From positions 1 to 45,834 of the forward strand of contig CAJXOJ010000017.1 of NCBI GenBank assembly GCA_913057515.1: a DNA stretch of 45,834 nt, given 5' to 3'. A program made the position numbers and the translations under genes. Shown here one piece after another: positions 1-9,537 of the stretch. This stretch comes from an uncultured Cycloclasticus sp. Lineage in GTDB: Bacteria > Pseudomonadota > Gammaproteobacteria > Methylococcales > Cycloclasticaceae. Each line of letters starts with the position of its first letter. Position 1 is the first letter of the stretch. The notes under the pieces were generated by a model that ran no database searches, had not been told where the DNA came from, and was given only the letters and a program-made list of their open reading frames with translations.

Positions 1-616
1 CGCTACACACGTTAATGCCGGCATTTCGAACCGTATCAATCGTATCTAAGCGATCCTGATAGGTTCGCGTCGTAATCACTTCTTTATAGTACTCTTCTGA
101 GGTATCAATATTATGGTTGTAGTAATCCAAGCCCGCCTCTTTTAACTGTTGTGCTTGGCCATCTTCCAACATTCCCAAGGTAACGCAGGTTTCCATTCCC
201 AAGGCTTTAACCTCTTCGACCATTTTCGTCACTTTATTTAAATCACGATCTTTAGGACTCCGCCACGCTGCTCCCATACAAAAACGGCTTGCTCCATTCG
301 CTTTCGCTTCTTTCGCCGCATCAACAACTGCTCTAATTTCCATTAATGCTTCTTTTTCCAGCCCCGTGTCATAGCGAACACTTTGCGGACAATATGAACA
401 ATCTTCAGGGCATGCACCCGTCTTAATACTTAGCAAGGTACTGATTTGAACTGCATTTGGGTCAAAGTTTTCACGATGAATAGTGTGCGCCTTAAAAAGC
501 AAGTCATTGAATGGCAGATCAAAAAGCGCTTGGATTTTTTTTAGTGGCCATGTGTTTCTCACTATATTAACGGTCGCTCTTTTTTGCTCGCTAATCGCTT
601 CAGATGGTATGCTCAT
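1..616 (-). CDS. bioB: Biotin synthase, 5' part (cut by window edge)
   Basis: Radical-SAM enzyme that inserts sulfur into dethiobiotin, the last step of biotin synthesis in the cytoplasm. About 205 N-terminal residues are present and the rest lies beyond base 1. The translated minus strand shows [20 protein letters not shown], which contains the CxxxCxxC cluster motif of BioB followed by the family's typical RYDTGL. I chose the ATG at 614-616, which has an AGGTAA-like ribosome site about nine bases upstream; the in-frame GTG at about 561 would also leave the conserved core intact. The gene is divergent from comF, a common gammaproteobacterial arrangement. Identity is nearly certain; the exact start is less so. 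Confidence 0.95.
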   Translation of the reverse strand, partial: MSIPSEAISEQKRATVNIVRNTWPLKKIQALFDLPFNDLLFKAHTIHRENFDPNAVQISTLLSIKTGACPEDCSYCPQSVRYDTGLEKEALMEIRAVVDAAKEAKANGASRFCMGAAWRSPKDRDLNKVTKMVEEVKALGMETCVTLGMLEDGQAQQLKEAGLDYYNHNIDTSEEYYKEVITTRTYQDRLDTIDTVRNAGINVCS

Positions 617-699
617 TCGGGAATTACCTATTTCAAGTTTATATAAAGTCGACAATGGTACATCAGGCGGAAAAGTTGTCAAAATTAATTTACAAAAAT

Positions 700-1389
700 A
701 TGAACAACTGGTCAAATATTATCCATTCTAGGCTGTACCCGACGACCTGCTTCATATGCGATCAGCCTGGCTATAATGAACTGGATTTATGCCAGCAATG
801 CTTGCAGGATCTAAACGCTGCAACGCGCTCGTGTGCTATCTGCGATATAGCGTTAACAACAGAGTCATCCATTTGTGGGCGTTGTCTAAAAAACCCACCT
901 TCATTTGACAGCATCACCTCGCTATACCAATATGAAGGTATCGCTCAATTTTTAATTCAATCACTCAAATTTCAAGCCAAGCACAGCTGTGCTAGAACCA
1001 TGGGCCTGTTGATGGCTCAACACATTAAAGCGCTGAATAAACAAGCTGATGCTCTGATGCCTGTCCCTTTACATGCAAAACGCTTGAATGAGAGAGGTTT
1101 TAACCAGTCTGAACTTATCGCGCAATACATACAAAAAGCCATCGGCGTGCCTCTTATTCAGCATTCTTTAAAGCGAATTGTTAACACGACTAGCCAAGCA
1201 ACACTTAAGGCAAACGAACGGCGTAAAAATTTGAGGAATGCTTTTAGCTATACGTCAACACAAAACATACAGTCTGTTGCCATTATTGACGATGTCGTAA
1301 CAACTGGGTCGACAGCCAATGAAATTGCCAAAACGCTAAAAAGACAAGGTGTACAACGGGTTGAAATTTGGGCGTTTGCCCGCGCTTAA
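700..1389 (+). CDS. comF: ComF family phosphoribosyltransferase-like protein
   Basis: ComF/GntX-family protein linked to DNA uptake and use in other bacteria. The N-terminus has four CxxC-type pairs (Cys17/20, 31/34, 45/48, 59/62), a probable zinc-binding region. The C-terminus has the PRPP-type motif [13 protein letters not shown]. The reading frame is open back to an ATG at 604, but that start would overlap the bioB start and adds residues not expected in the family. The ATG at 700 gives 229 residues and places the first Cys pair near the N-terminus as usual; the ATG at 655 is the alternative. Its 3' end overlaps the convergent ubiA by four bases. Confidence 0.88.
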   Translation: MNNWSNIIHSRLYPTTCFICDQPGYNELDLCQQCLQDLNAATRSCAICDIALTTESSICGRCLKNPPSFDSITSLYQYEGIAQFLIQSLKFQAKHSCARTMGLLMAQHIKALNKQADALMPVPLHAKRLNERGFNQSELIAQYIQKAIGVPLIQHSLKRIVNTTSQATLKANERRKNLRNAFSYTSTQNIQSVAIIDDVVTTGSTANEIAKTLKRQGVQRVEIWAFARA

Positions 1390-2270
1390 TCAATAATACC
1401 TTTAGTGGCATAATCTATCGTTATACCAAGAAAAACAGTAAATCCAAGCCAATTATTATTCAAAAAAGCCACCATGCACTTTGCTGGTTCTCTGCCTTTA
1501 ATTAACATTTGATGATAAGCCGCAAACATCAATGCGACAAAAACACTAACAAAATAGGGTGTGCCCAACTCGGCTTTTTGCCCAATCATGATGAGCGCAA
1601 TAAAAAATAATAACTGAAAAAAACCAATCAATACCTTATCTAAGTCTCCAAACAAAATGGCCGTTGACTTAACACCTATTTTTAAGTCATCGTCACGATC
1701 CACCATTGCATACATTGTGTCGTATACCACCGCCCATATTACCGCAGCAACAAATATCAACCACGCTAGTGGTGGTACTGAATTTGTTTGCGCTGCAAAA
1801 GCCATAGGCACTGCCCAGCCAAATGCCATTCCTAAAAATATTTGTGGTAAATGTGTATGACGCTTGGTAAAAGGATATAACGCTGCCAACAATACAGCAC
1901 CTAATGATAAGTAAAGGGTTAGCGTGTTCATCAACAAAACCAGCAACAACGAAATTAAGAGTAATACAAAGAACAGCTGTAATGCCTCTGTAGAACTCAC
2001 CTGGCCAGTGGCAAGAGGGCGCTCTTTTGTTCGCGATACATGCGGGTCAATTTTCCTGTCGGCATAATCATTTATCACGCAACCGGCTGACCGCATCAAT
2101 ACAACACCGAGTGTAAAAACGATAAACACTAATATATCTGGCCGCCCATGACTGGCAATCCAAAGCGCCCAGTACATCGGCCAAAGCAACAGCAAGCTAC
2201 CAATTGGCTTATGCATTCTTGTTAATAACCAGTACGTCCTTATATTTGATATTTTTAACTGTAATTTCAT
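1386..2270 (-). CDS. ubiA: 4-hydroxybenzoate octaprenyltransferase
   Basis: Inner-membrane prenyltransferase that attaches the polyprenyl tail to 4-hydroxybenzoate in ubiquinone synthesis. The 294-residue product is very hydrophobic, with about eight to nine membrane segments. It carries both Asp-rich motifs: [20 protein letters not shown] in the first half and [13 protein letters not shown] in the second. These bind the Mg-diphosphate of the prenyl donor. Its ATG shares one base with the ubiC stop (TAATG), so the two are translationally coupled and act in sequence. Length is normal for the family. Confidence 0.96.
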   Translation of the reverse strand: MKLQLKISNIRTYWLLTRMHKPIGSLLLLWPMYWALWIASHGRPDILVFIVFTLGVVLMRSAGCVINDYADRKIDPHVSRTKERPLATGQVSSTEALQLFFVLLLISLLLVLLMNTLTLYLSLGAVLLAALYPFTKRHTHLPQIFLGMAFGWAVPMAFAAQTNSVPPLAWLIFVAAVIWAVVYDTMYAMVDRDDDLKIGVKSTAILFGDLDKVLIGFFQLLFFIALIMIGQKAELGTPYFVSVFVALMFAAYHQMLIKGREPAKCMVAFLNNNWLGFTVFLGITIDYATKGIID

Positions 2271-2833
2271 TATTTATTAAACAAGGCCGGTAAAAAAAAC
2301 TCACTCACGAGGAAGGCATGTTTGTTCATTTGATAGGTATTACGGCGCGCCCAAATAAACCTTTCCCCTTCTAACATCTTCTGCGCCTGCTGATTTAATT
2401 CTGTAACACTTATTTTAGCAAGGTCTAAGCGGACTCTTTTTAGTTCAGGGTAACTAAAAATTACCTCACCCAGTGGCCTATTTCCTAAATGCGTCAGATT
2501 TTGCAGTTGATGCGCTACTTTTCGTGGCAATGTCGTTCGAGCAAAAACAACCGGCTGGTTAGATAGCGTCAACAACACCTCTCTAACAAGTGCATAGTGA
2601 TGACGTGGTTGCTTTAGGCATTGCGCATCGAGTAAATGCGGTGCAGCGAAACCCTGCCCCTGCACCTCAACAGCAAAGGGTTCAGAGAATGTGTTTTTAA
2701 TTCGCTTGGTTAACGAATTCGGTTCAAGCAACCAATTTACTACCTGTGATGGCATGCTGCGCAACGGCCATTGGCTTAGTTCACGCCAAGCAGGTTCTTG
2801 AACAAAGAAATTATTAATCGGCTTCAACGACAT
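2270..2833 (-). CDS. ubiC: Chorismate pyruvate-lyase
   Basis: Converts chorismate to 4-hydroxybenzoate plus pyruvate, the committed first step of ubiquinone synthesis, and so feeds the adjacent UbiA. The 187-residue product shows the family pattern VREVLL, ARTTLP, the central [11 protein letters not shown] block, and the C-terminal SEFFLP containing the conserved Glu. It sits 9 bases after recG and overlaps ubiA by one base. Family similarity by eye is good although UbiC proteins diverge considerably. Confidence 0.92.
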   Translation of the reverse strand: MSLKPINNFFVQEPAWRELSQWPLRSMPSQVVNWLLEPNSLTKRIKNTFSEPFAVEVQGQGFAAPHLLDAQCLKQPRHHYALVREVLLTLSNQPVVFARTTLPRKVAHQLQNLTHLGNRPLGEVIFSYPELKRVRLDLAKISVTELNQQAQKMLEGERFIWARRNTYQMNKHAFLVSEFFLPALFNK

Positions 2834-2842
2834 TTCACTCCA

Positions 2843-4936
2843 TCAGACTTGCGCATATTCTACTGAATTGGCTATCCATCGGTGAACTAATGGCCCCACC
2901 AAGTCAGCTTGCTTATGAAGAATTTCCTCTGCACACTCAGCCACCTGTTCCAGCATCTCTGCATCGCGTTCAATATCCGCAACTTTAAATCGCATAAACC
3001 CAGCCTGACGTTTTCCTAGCAACTCACCTGCTCCGCGCAACTGCAAATCCTTTTCTGCTATTTTAAAGCCATCGGTTGTTTCGCGCATAATCGACAAACG
3101 CTCATTACCATTTTTCGATAACGGTGATTTATACATTAATACACAATGACTATCTCGTGTTCCGCGACCTACTCTGCCGCGCAATTGATGTAGCTGTGCC
3201 AAACCTAAACGTTCAGCATTCTCAATCACCATCAAACTGGCATTGGGCACATCAACACCCACTTCAATCACAGTGGTCGCGACCAATATTTGTAATTTTT
3301 TATTTTTAAACTGCTGCATAACAGCCTGCTTTTCATCTGCCTTCATTCGCCCATGCACTAAGCCTATGGCAAGACTCGGCAAGCACTCTTTAAGTAGCTC
3401 AGCCGCCACTTCAGCCGCTTGGCACTGTAGTGCTTCAGATTCTTCTATTAGCGTACAAACCCAATACACTTGCCGCCCTTCTTCAACGCCCTTATTGATG
3501 CGTTCAATAATCCGCGCCCTTTTTGAGATGGGAACAACCGTTGTCGTTACCGGCGTTCGACCTGGCGGCAACTCATCGATCACCGATAAATCCAAATCTG
3601 CATAGCCCAACATCGCTAAGGTTCTGGGAATCGGTGTCGCTGTCATCACCAGTTGATGAGGATACAAACCACCTACCACGCCTTTATCTCGAAGAGCGAG
3701 CCGCTGATGCACACCAAACCGATGCTGTTCATCAATAATAACCAGGCCGAGTTGTGCAAAACTGACTTTATCTTGGAACAATGCTTGCGTGCCGATCACA
3801 ATGTTAGAACGACCCTCTCTAATATCCGCGGTAATCGCATCATAAACCTTACCTTTGTGCTGCCCAACTAGCCAATCGACTTGAACATCCATATCGTCCA
3901 GCCAGCCTTTAAAGTTCTTAAAGTGTTGCTCTGCTAACAACTCTGTTGGCGCCATAATAGCGACTTGATACCCCGCTTCAGTTGCCGCTAAGGCAGCACA
4001 AGCAGCGACAACGGTTTTACCTGAACCAACATCGCCTTGTAACAACCGTTGCATCGGTATAGTTTGCGATAAATCTGACATTATCTCTTGGCTCACGCGA
4101 CTTTGCGCCGTAGTTAACTCAAAACCTAATGAGGCTAAAAAGCGCGCTTGGCTATTACCTGCTGATCTAAAGCTCGGCGCGGCGTTACGCTGAACCCCTT
4201 CTTTAAGTCGGCTTAAACTTAAGTGATTAGCCAATAACTCCTCAAATATCAATCGTTTAAATGAGGGGGTTTTACTAACCTCTAGTGCCGGCAAGGTTTC
4301 CGGAAAGTGTAACTGTTGCAAACTATCAACTAAGCTCGGAAAACCGCTTGCCTGCAAAACTTGTTGCGGTAGGCAATCGCGAACAGTCGCGCCCTGTTGC
4401 AGTAATAAAAATGCTTGTTTGATGAGTTTTCTAAAAGACGCTTGATGCAAGCCATCTGTGACAGGATAAACTGCTAATAAGCCTTGCTCAATTTGACCAC
4501 GCTGCGCTTCGCTAATGAGCTGATACTCAGGATGAACAACATCGGCAACACCCTGTTTACTATATGATTTAATATCGCCAAAACAACGTAACCATTGGCC
4601 ACGTTGCATCGCTTCTTTTTGGCTATTTGAGAAGTGAAAAAACCGCAAGGTAATAAACCCAGTATGATCACTTAATCGAACGAGCATCGAACGCCGCCCT
4701 CTATAGACCACCTCAGCCAGTTCAACTTGCCCTTCAAACAGACAAGAGTCACCCGGTTTCAACGAGCCTATCGGCACCACTTGAGTTCTATCTTCATAGC
4801 GAAACGGCAAATGAAATAACATATCTGCCACCGTCACTATACCGAGACGTTGCAGTTTTTCTGCTACTTTTTCACCAACGCCTTTAAGGTAAGTTATCGG
4901 CAAATCATCTAAACAACTATCCACCGCCATGAGCAC
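2843..4936 (-). CDS. recG: ATP-dependent DNA helicase RecG
   Basis: Branched-DNA helicase that remodels stalled replication forks and Holliday junctions. Of 697 residues, the N-terminal ~280 form the wedge/OB domain. These are followed by Walker A GDVGSGKT (301-308), DEQH box (402-405), TATPIPRTLA, and the C-terminal QLRGRVGRG of motif VI. The annotated start gives MLMAVDS; the ATG two codons later (4928-4930) is equally possible. It lies in the yicC-gmk-rpoZ-spoT-ridA-recG order, as in Pseudomonas, and is followed by ubiC and ubiA. Confidence 0.97.
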   Translation of the reverse strand: MLMAVDSCLDDLPITYLKGVGEKVAEKLQRLGIVTVADMLFHLPFRYEDRTQVVPIGSLKPGDSCLFEGQVELAEVVYRGRRSMLVRLSDHTGFITLRFFHFSNSQKEAMQRGQWLRCFGDIKSYSKQGVADVVHPEYQLISEAQRGQIEQGLLAVYPVTDGLHQASFRKLIKQAFLLLQQGATVRDCLPQQVLQASGFPSLVDSLQQLHFPETLPALEVSKTPSFKRLIFEELLANHLSLSRLKEGVQRNAAPSFRSAGNSQARFLASLGFELTTAQSRVSQEIMSDLSQTIPMQRLLQGDVGSGKTVVAACAALAATEAGYQVAIMAPTELLAEQHFKNFKGWLDDMDVQVDWLVGQHKGKVYDAITADIREGRSNIVIGTQALFQDKVSFAQLGLVIIDEQHRFGVHQRLALRDKGVVGGLYPHQLVMTATPIPRTLAMLGYADLDLSVIDELPPGRTPVTTTVVPISKRARIIERINKGVEEGRQVYWVCTLIEESEALQCQAAEVAAELLKECLPSLAIGLVHGRMKADEKQAVMQQFKNKKLQILVATTVIEVGVDVPNASLMVIENAERLGLAQLHQLRGRVGRGTRDSHCVLMYKSPLSKNGNERLSIMRETTDGFKIAEKDLQLRGAGELLGKRQAGFMRFKVADIERDAEMLEQVAECAEEILHKQADLVGPLVHRWIANSVEYAQV

Positions 4937-4958
4937 CTTCTAACCAAAAATGCTCATA

Positions 4959-5348
4959 TTAATCGTCACCTAGCACCATAACAGCATCCATTTCAACACG
5001 ACTATTTTTGGGTAATGCCGCCACACCGATTGCGGCTCTTGCTGGATATGGCTGCGAAAAAAAGCGGTCCATTTTTTCATTAACCACAGGAAAATCTGCC
5101 ATATCCGTTAGAAAAATATTAAGTTTTACAATATCTTTCAGCTCACCACCTGCTGCTTGGGCTACAGCGGTTAAGTTTTTTAATACTTGCTCAATTTGCT
5201 CCCCAATATCATCGCTAATAAGCACCATTGTCTCTGACACCAATGGAATTTGACCGGATAAATAAACGGTTTGATCTACCTTGATAGCCTGCGAATAAGT
5301 ACCGATAGCTTCTGGTGCTAAAGCCGTATGAATAACTGTTTTTTTCAA
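4959..5348 (-). CDS. ridA: RidA family enamine/imine deaminase
   Basis: RidA/YjgF protein that hydrolyses reactive enamine/imine intermediates released by PLP enzymes such as threonine dehydratase. The 129-residue product has the N-terminal IGTYSQAIKV, the SGQIPL block, and the C-terminal ARAAIGVAALPKNSRVEMDA, in which the Arg binds the substrate carboxylate and the Glu follows. It sits 8 bases after spoT and 22 before recG, where E. coli has trmH instead. Confidence 0.95.
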   Translation of the reverse strand: MKKTVIHTALAPEAIGTYSQAIKVDQTVYLSGQIPLVSETMVLISDDIGEQIEQVLKNLTAVAQAAGGELKDIVKLNIFLTDMADFPVVNEKMDRFFSQPYPARAAIGVAALPKNSRVEMDAVMVLGDD

Positions 5349-5356
5349 AGCTCCCC

Positions 5357-7522
5357 CTAGTTTCTAATACGAAATATTTTTATAACGGATGCAAGACCAC
5401 GCAAGCGACGCATAACACGCGCTAAATGTTTCCTATCACGTACTGTAATGGTAAAAATGTCACTGGAAGCATCCTCAGAACGTGAGGCAATTTTAATGTT
5501 TTCAATATTACAGTCGTACGATGAAAATATGGATGCAATCTCTGCTAAAACACCCCGTTCATTCTTTAGCTCTAGTCCAATATCAGAACTAAACTCACCC
5601 TCAACAATATTCGCCCATTGAACATTTAGCCAATTTTTATGCTTTCGTTTGTACTCTCGGGTATTTTTGCAATGCACCCGATGCACTACCACCCCTCGCC
5701 CAGGGCTAAAGAAACCAATAATTTTATCGCCTGGAATGGGCCTACAGCAGGTACCCAAATTGATGAGCATCCCATCTGCCCCGTGTATATTAAGCGTCGC
5801 AGTAGACTGTTTTCCCTTAGCGATATCGATGGAAGAGTCCTCATCCCCGGCCGACATAATCAAATGCTGCGCTACTAACAAAGGCATTCGGTTGCCAAAA
5901 CCCAAGTCCATTAATAAGGCATCAAGCGAACCAATTTGTTGCTCATCCAAAAAAGTCTGTAACTGTTCAGGGGCAACATCATCAAAATTTAAACCAATGC
6001 TTTTAAACTCTGCATTCAGTAGTTGACCACCAAGGGTGATAGCGTCTCGTTCTTTAAACTCTTTAAGGTGATTCCGAATAGCGTGCCTTGCTTTATTGGT
6101 CACCACAAAATTTAACCAATTTGGGTTACATACGGCAAAATCACTGGTCATGATTTCAACCGTTTGACCATTTCTCAGTACCGTGTGCAGCGGCTCCATT
6201 ATTCTGTTTATCTTCACGCCTGCGCACGCCATGCCAATATCCGTATGGACCGCAAAGGCAAAATCAACTGCTGTAGAACCCTTAGGCAATTTAACAATTT
6301 TTCCTTTTGGAGAAAATACAAAAATCTCTGTTGGGAACAGGTCTACTTTTAGTGTATCAATAAACTCAAACGAGTCGTCAGAGCCCTTTTGTGTTTCGAG
6401 TAGATTTCTCAACCATTCGTGCGCCCTCACTTGCGCATCATGCGCAACATCTGTTGTTTTATAAAGCCAATGTGCCGCAATACCTGATTCAGCCACCCTA
6501 TCCATTTCCACCGTTCTTATCTGCAGCTCAATCGGCACCCCAAATGGCCCCACCAAAACTGTGTGTAACGATTGATAACCATTACTTTTAGGTAAAGCGA
6601 TGTAATCCTTAAATTTACCAGGCACAGGTTTAAACAGGTTATGCAATATACCCAATGCTTGATAACATTGCTCAGTAGTTTCCACGATGACTCTAAAGGC
6701 ATACACATCAAACACTTCGTTAAATGCTATCCCTTGCCGCTTCATTTTCAAGTAAATGCTATAGAGGTTCTTCTCGCGGCCACTAATCAAACCCGGGAAT
6801 TTAGTGTTTAAAAAACCCTCTATGAGTAACTTTTCAACTTTATCGACAACCTCTTTTCTATTTCCTCGGGCTGCTTTTATGCTCTTAGTAATAATTGATT
6901 TACGATAAGGAAACATGGCTTCGAAGCTTAAATCTTCTAACTCAAGTCGAAACTCGTGCATCCCCAACCGATGCGCAATGGGTGCATAAATATCCAGCGT
7001 TTCCTTCGCAATACGTCGCCTGCTTGCCGGTTTCATCACACTAATTGTGCGCATATTATGTAAACGGTCAGCTAGCTTAATAATAATCACCCTTAAATCT
7101 TTTGCCATTGCCAAAAACATCTTGCGCATATTTTCAGCTTGAGCTTCTTCACGCGTCTTAAAGTTTATTTTTGTTAGCTTGCTTACCGCATCAACAAGGC
7201 CTGCCACATCATCATTAAATAACCGCGCTAAGTCATCAAATGTCGTCTCTGTATCTTCCAGCAAGTCATGCATGATGGCCGCCATAATACAGTCCACATC
7301 TAATTTCATTCGAGCCAAAATCAGCGCCACTGAAACAGGGTGGCAAATGTAATCTTCCCCGCTCAAACGGTATTGCCCTTGATGAGCATCACTTGCCAGC
7401 TGATACGCTTGCTCAACTTGTTGTAGCTGACTAGCAGTCAGGTACTCCTTTAACGTTGACATTAATTCTGCCAACAACACCTCTTGTGGTAATTCAATTT
7501 CGTTTTGTTTATCTGCTTCCAT
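5357..7522 (-). CDS. spoT: Bifunctional (p)ppGpp synthetase/hydrolase SpoT
   Basis: Makes and degrades the alarmone (p)ppGpp. Domains in order: HD hydrolase with intact HDLLED (85-90), Rel synthetase with ELQIRTVEMDRVAESGIAAHW-type block and the preceding GREKNLYSIY, a TGS domain (DLFPTEIFVFSPKGK), a helical region, and a C-terminal ACT domain. Both catalytic halves look complete, and 721 residues is normal. The ATG at 7522 has only a weak ribosome site. The in-frame ATG at 7462 (MSTLKEYL) aligns better with the E. coli N-terminus and is a real alternative. A terminator-like hairpin lies just upstream, between rpoZ and this gene. Confidence 0.96.
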   Translation of the reverse strand: MEADKQNEIELPQEVLLAELMSTLKEYLTASQLQQVEQAYQLASDAHQGQYRLSGEDYICHPVSVALILARMKLDVDCIMAAIMHDLLEDTETTFDDLARLFNDDVAGLVDAVSKLTKINFKTREEAQAENMRKMFLAMAKDLRVIIIKLADRLHNMRTISVMKPASRRRIAKETLDIYAPIAHRLGMHEFRLELEDLSFEAMFPYRKSIITKSIKAARGNRKEVVDKVEKLLIEGFLNTKFPGLISGREKNLYSIYLKMKRQGIAFNEVFDVYAFRVIVETTEQCYQALGILHNLFKPVPGKFKDYIALPKSNGYQSLHTVLVGPFGVPIELQIRTVEMDRVAESGIAAHWLYKTTDVAHDAQVRAHEWLRNLLETQKGSDDSFEFIDTLKVDLFPTEIFVFSPKGKIVKLPKGSTAVDFAFAVHTDIGMACAGVKINRIMEPLHTVLRNGQTVEIMTSDFAVCNPNWLNFVVTNKARHAIRNHLKEFKERDAITLGGQLLNAEFKSIGLNFDDVAPEQLQTFLDEQQIGSLDALLMDLGFGNRMPLLVAQHLIMSAGDEDSSIDIAKGKQSTATLNIHGADGMLINLGTCCRPIPGDKIIGFFSPGRGVVVHRVHCKNTREYKRKHKNWLNVQWANIVEGEFSSDIGLELKNERGVLAEIASIFSSYDCNIENIKIASRSEDASSDIFTITVRDRKHLARVMRRLRGLASVIKIFRIRN

Positions 7523-7546
7523 CTACTCTTATTTTCTAATGCGCAT

Positions 7547-7578
7547 AAAAAATGCCCATGACAACATCATGAGCATTT
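7547..7578 (-). terminator. Intrinsic terminator-like hairpin between rpoZ and spoT
   Basis: On the minus strand the arms at 7578-7567 and 7561-7550 pair with one mismatch around a five-base loop, and the 3' arm runs into six T residues (7552-7547). It lies after the rpoZ stop and ends 24 bases before the annotated spoT start. It should stop part of the transcription coming from yicC-gmk-rpoZ, leaving spoT to read-through or to a promoter inside this gap. Confidence 0.75.
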
Positions 7579-7642
7579 GAGTCTATCACCAAAGCTCTAT
7601 TGGCGAATAGACAGTAGGCCTAAATTAAATTAGTTCTATAGC

Positions 7643-7915
7643 CTAACCTTCTTCATCAATTGATTTTTCAGCCAAGTCAGCTTCTTCAATAAACAATTCT
7701 TCAATCGGTGGGTTATCCACTAAATCTAAGACCTCTTCAGTAATATTACCTGCTGCAATTTCTCTTAACGCAACAACCGTAGGTTTATCATTTTCTAACT
7801 CAAGACTTGGCTCAGCACCATCCATAATTTGGCGTGCGCGTCTTGAAGCTAATAGGACCAACTCAAAACGATTGTCTAATTTTTCGAGACAATCAGAAAC
7901 TGTTACACGTGCCAT
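7643..7915 (-). CDS. rpoZ: RNA polymerase omega subunit
   Basis: Small subunit that helps assemble the beta' subunit and forms part of a ppGpp-binding site of RNA polymerase. The 90 residues start [20 protein letters not shown] and continue with LASRRARQI, the omega signature, followed by an acidic tail. A GGGG ribosome site precedes the ATG. Placement between gmk and spoT matches the usual gammaproteobacterial operon. Confidence 0.97.
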   Translation of the reverse strand: MARVTVSDCLEKLDNRFELVLLASRRARQIMDGAEPSLELENDKPTVVALREIAAGNITEEVLDLVDNPPIEELFIEEADLAEKSIDEEG

Positions 7916-7974
7916 TGGAACCCCTTAATTTAAATAATGTTGAATAGCCAGAAATTATACCCTATTTTTAGCTA

Positions 7975-8595
7975 TTAATTAAGCAACTGATTTATCAATG
8001 TCGAATATGCCTGCTTTCCTCTTTGCATGACCAACCGTTGGGATTGAACAACCGCCTCCAATTCATTTAATGCCACTTTAAAATCATCGTTAACGACTAA
8101 AAAGTCGTATTCACTATAATGCATCATTTCATCAACCGCCGTACGCATACGTTTACTGATAACCTCTTCACTATCTTGACCCCGGTTGCGCAACCTCTCA
8201 TCAAGCACCTGTTTGGATGGCGGTAAAATAAATATCGAACAGCAATTTTTCATTATTTTTCGAACTTGCTGGGCGCCTTGCCAATCAATTTCAAGAATAA
8301 CATCGACGCCTTGAGCCAGCCTCTCTTCAACCAAGGCTTTTGATGTCCCATAGGAATTCCCAAAAACAGTGGCATGCTCTAAAAACCCTTTTTGATCAAT
8401 AAGTTGCTGAAATCCTTCCTGATCAATAAAATTATAATCAATGCCCGTTTGCTCGCCTACCCGAGGCGCTCTTGTCGTATGCGAAACCGATACCTCTATG
8501 CCTGAAAGCGTTTCTAACAACGCATTCACCAAACTCGTTTTACCCGCACCTGATGGTGCTGATACGATAAATAATTGTCCTGTTGTTACCTTCAC
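7975..8595 (-). CDS. gmk: Guanylate kinase
   Basis: Phosphorylates GMP to GDP. The 206-residue product has the P-loop [11 protein letters not shown] (residues 12-22). It also has the GMP-binding [19 protein letters not shown] block and [11 protein letters not shown]. It follows yicC by nine bases and precedes rpoZ by 59 bases, the standard order. Confidence 0.97.
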   Translation of the reverse strand: MKVTTGQLFIVSAPSGAGKTSLVNALLETLSGIEVSVSHTTRAPRVGEQTGIDYNFIDQEGFQQLIDQKGFLEHATVFGNSYGTSKALVEERLAQGVDVILEIDWQGAQQVRKIMKNCCSIFILPPSKQVLDERLRNRGQDSEEVISKRMRTAVDEMMHYSEYDFLVVNDDFKVALNELEAVVQSQRLVMQRGKQAYSTLINQLLN

Positions 8596-8604
8596 GTTTT
8601 ACCT

Positions 8605-9471
8605 TTACTCAATATTTTGAATTTGCTCGCGCATTTGCTCTATCAACACTTTCAACTCAACCGAAACATTAGTGGTTTGTATATCTGCTGATTTCGAGCC
8701 TAACGTATTTGCCTCTCGATTAAGCTCTTGCATAAGAAAGTCTAATCGGCGGCCAACGGGCTCTGCTTGATTCAACACTCTACGAACTTCTTTTACGTGA
8801 GATTCAAGCCTATCTAACTCTTCCTCTACATCCATTTTTTGTAAAAAATAGACCAACTCTTGTTCAAGCCTAGCTTGTTCTGGCTCATCTAATAAGTCAT
8901 TTATTTTCTTTTCTAATTTTTCACGTAACTGCGCTTGCACCTCTGGCAGGCGTGTTTTAGCAATGCTCATTTGTTCTTGAATCAGTTTACACCGCGACTC
9001 AACCATCTCGAGGATATCGCCGCCCTCTCGTTCACGCGACTCAACTAACTGCTCTAATGTTTCATTCAATAAAGCTATAGCGCCTTCATTGATCGGTTCC
9101 AAGTCCTCTCTCACTTCAGATTGCACACCTGGCCAACGCAAAATATCTAACGCTGATAACGATTGAGCCTGATCCATATTATTTTCAATTTTGGAGGCGG
9201 CCATCAGTAATTGATTCAATCGCGCTTCATTGATTTCTATCGCTTCTTCACCCTGCTTTTGCTTTCTATAAAAAAGGTTGCAGTCTACCTTCCCACGTTT
9301 AAGGTATTTTCCTACCGCTTCGCGCACAGAGGGTTCAATACTACGAAATATTTCAGGCAAGCGAGGTGAAACGTCTAAATAACGGTGATTCACAGACCTA
9401 ACTTCCCAAATTAAGGTATACCCTTCAACATCCACCTCACAACTAGCAAAAGCCGTCATACTATTTATCAT
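8605..9471 (-). CDS. yicC: YicC family endoribonuclease/stress protein
   Basis: YicC-family protein; the family has been reported to act as an endoribonuclease. I take the ATG at 9469-9471, giving MINSMTAFA, which matches the usual MIxSMTA N-terminus. A GGCGA ribosome site lies about six bases upstream. The open frame extends six codons further (to 9489) without support. The product is 288 residues, close to the E. coli length, with a charged central coiled-coil-like region and the conserved C-terminal FLMQELNREANTLGSKS. It heads the block continuing with gmk. Confidence 0.94.
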   Translation of the reverse strand: MINSMTAFASCEVDVEGYTLIWEVRSVNHRYLDVSPRLPEIFRSIEPSVREAVGKYLKRGKVDCNLFYRKQKQGEEAIEINEARLNQLLMAASKIENNMDQAQSLSALDILRWPGVQSEVREDLEPINEGAIALLNETLEQLVESREREGGDILEMVESRCKLIQEQMSIAKTRLPEVQAQLREKLEKKINDLLDEPEQARLEQELVYFLQKMDVEEELDRLESHVKEVRRVLNQAEPVGRRLDFLMQELNREANTLGSKSADIQTTNVSVELKVLIEQMREQIQNIE

Positions 9472-9537
9472 TTTGTCGCCTATACTCAAACTTTAAACGA
9501 TAAATATTAGGCTGTTTTTAAAAAGATTAATACCCTG

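Noticed and set aside
604-699. Upstream start for comF
   Set aside because: It would overlap the bioB start region on the other strand and adds residues that do not fit the family.
674-700. Inverted repeat TTGTCAAAATTAATTTACAA between bioB and comF as a BirA biotin operator
   Set aside because: The half-sites loosely resemble TTGTAAAC but the spacer is far too short for a BirA site and the arms are imperfect.
3243-3605. Plus-strand reading frame of about 120 codons inside recG
   Set aside because: It is opposite the conserved helicase domain and rich in Ser/Thr, as expected for an antisense shadow.
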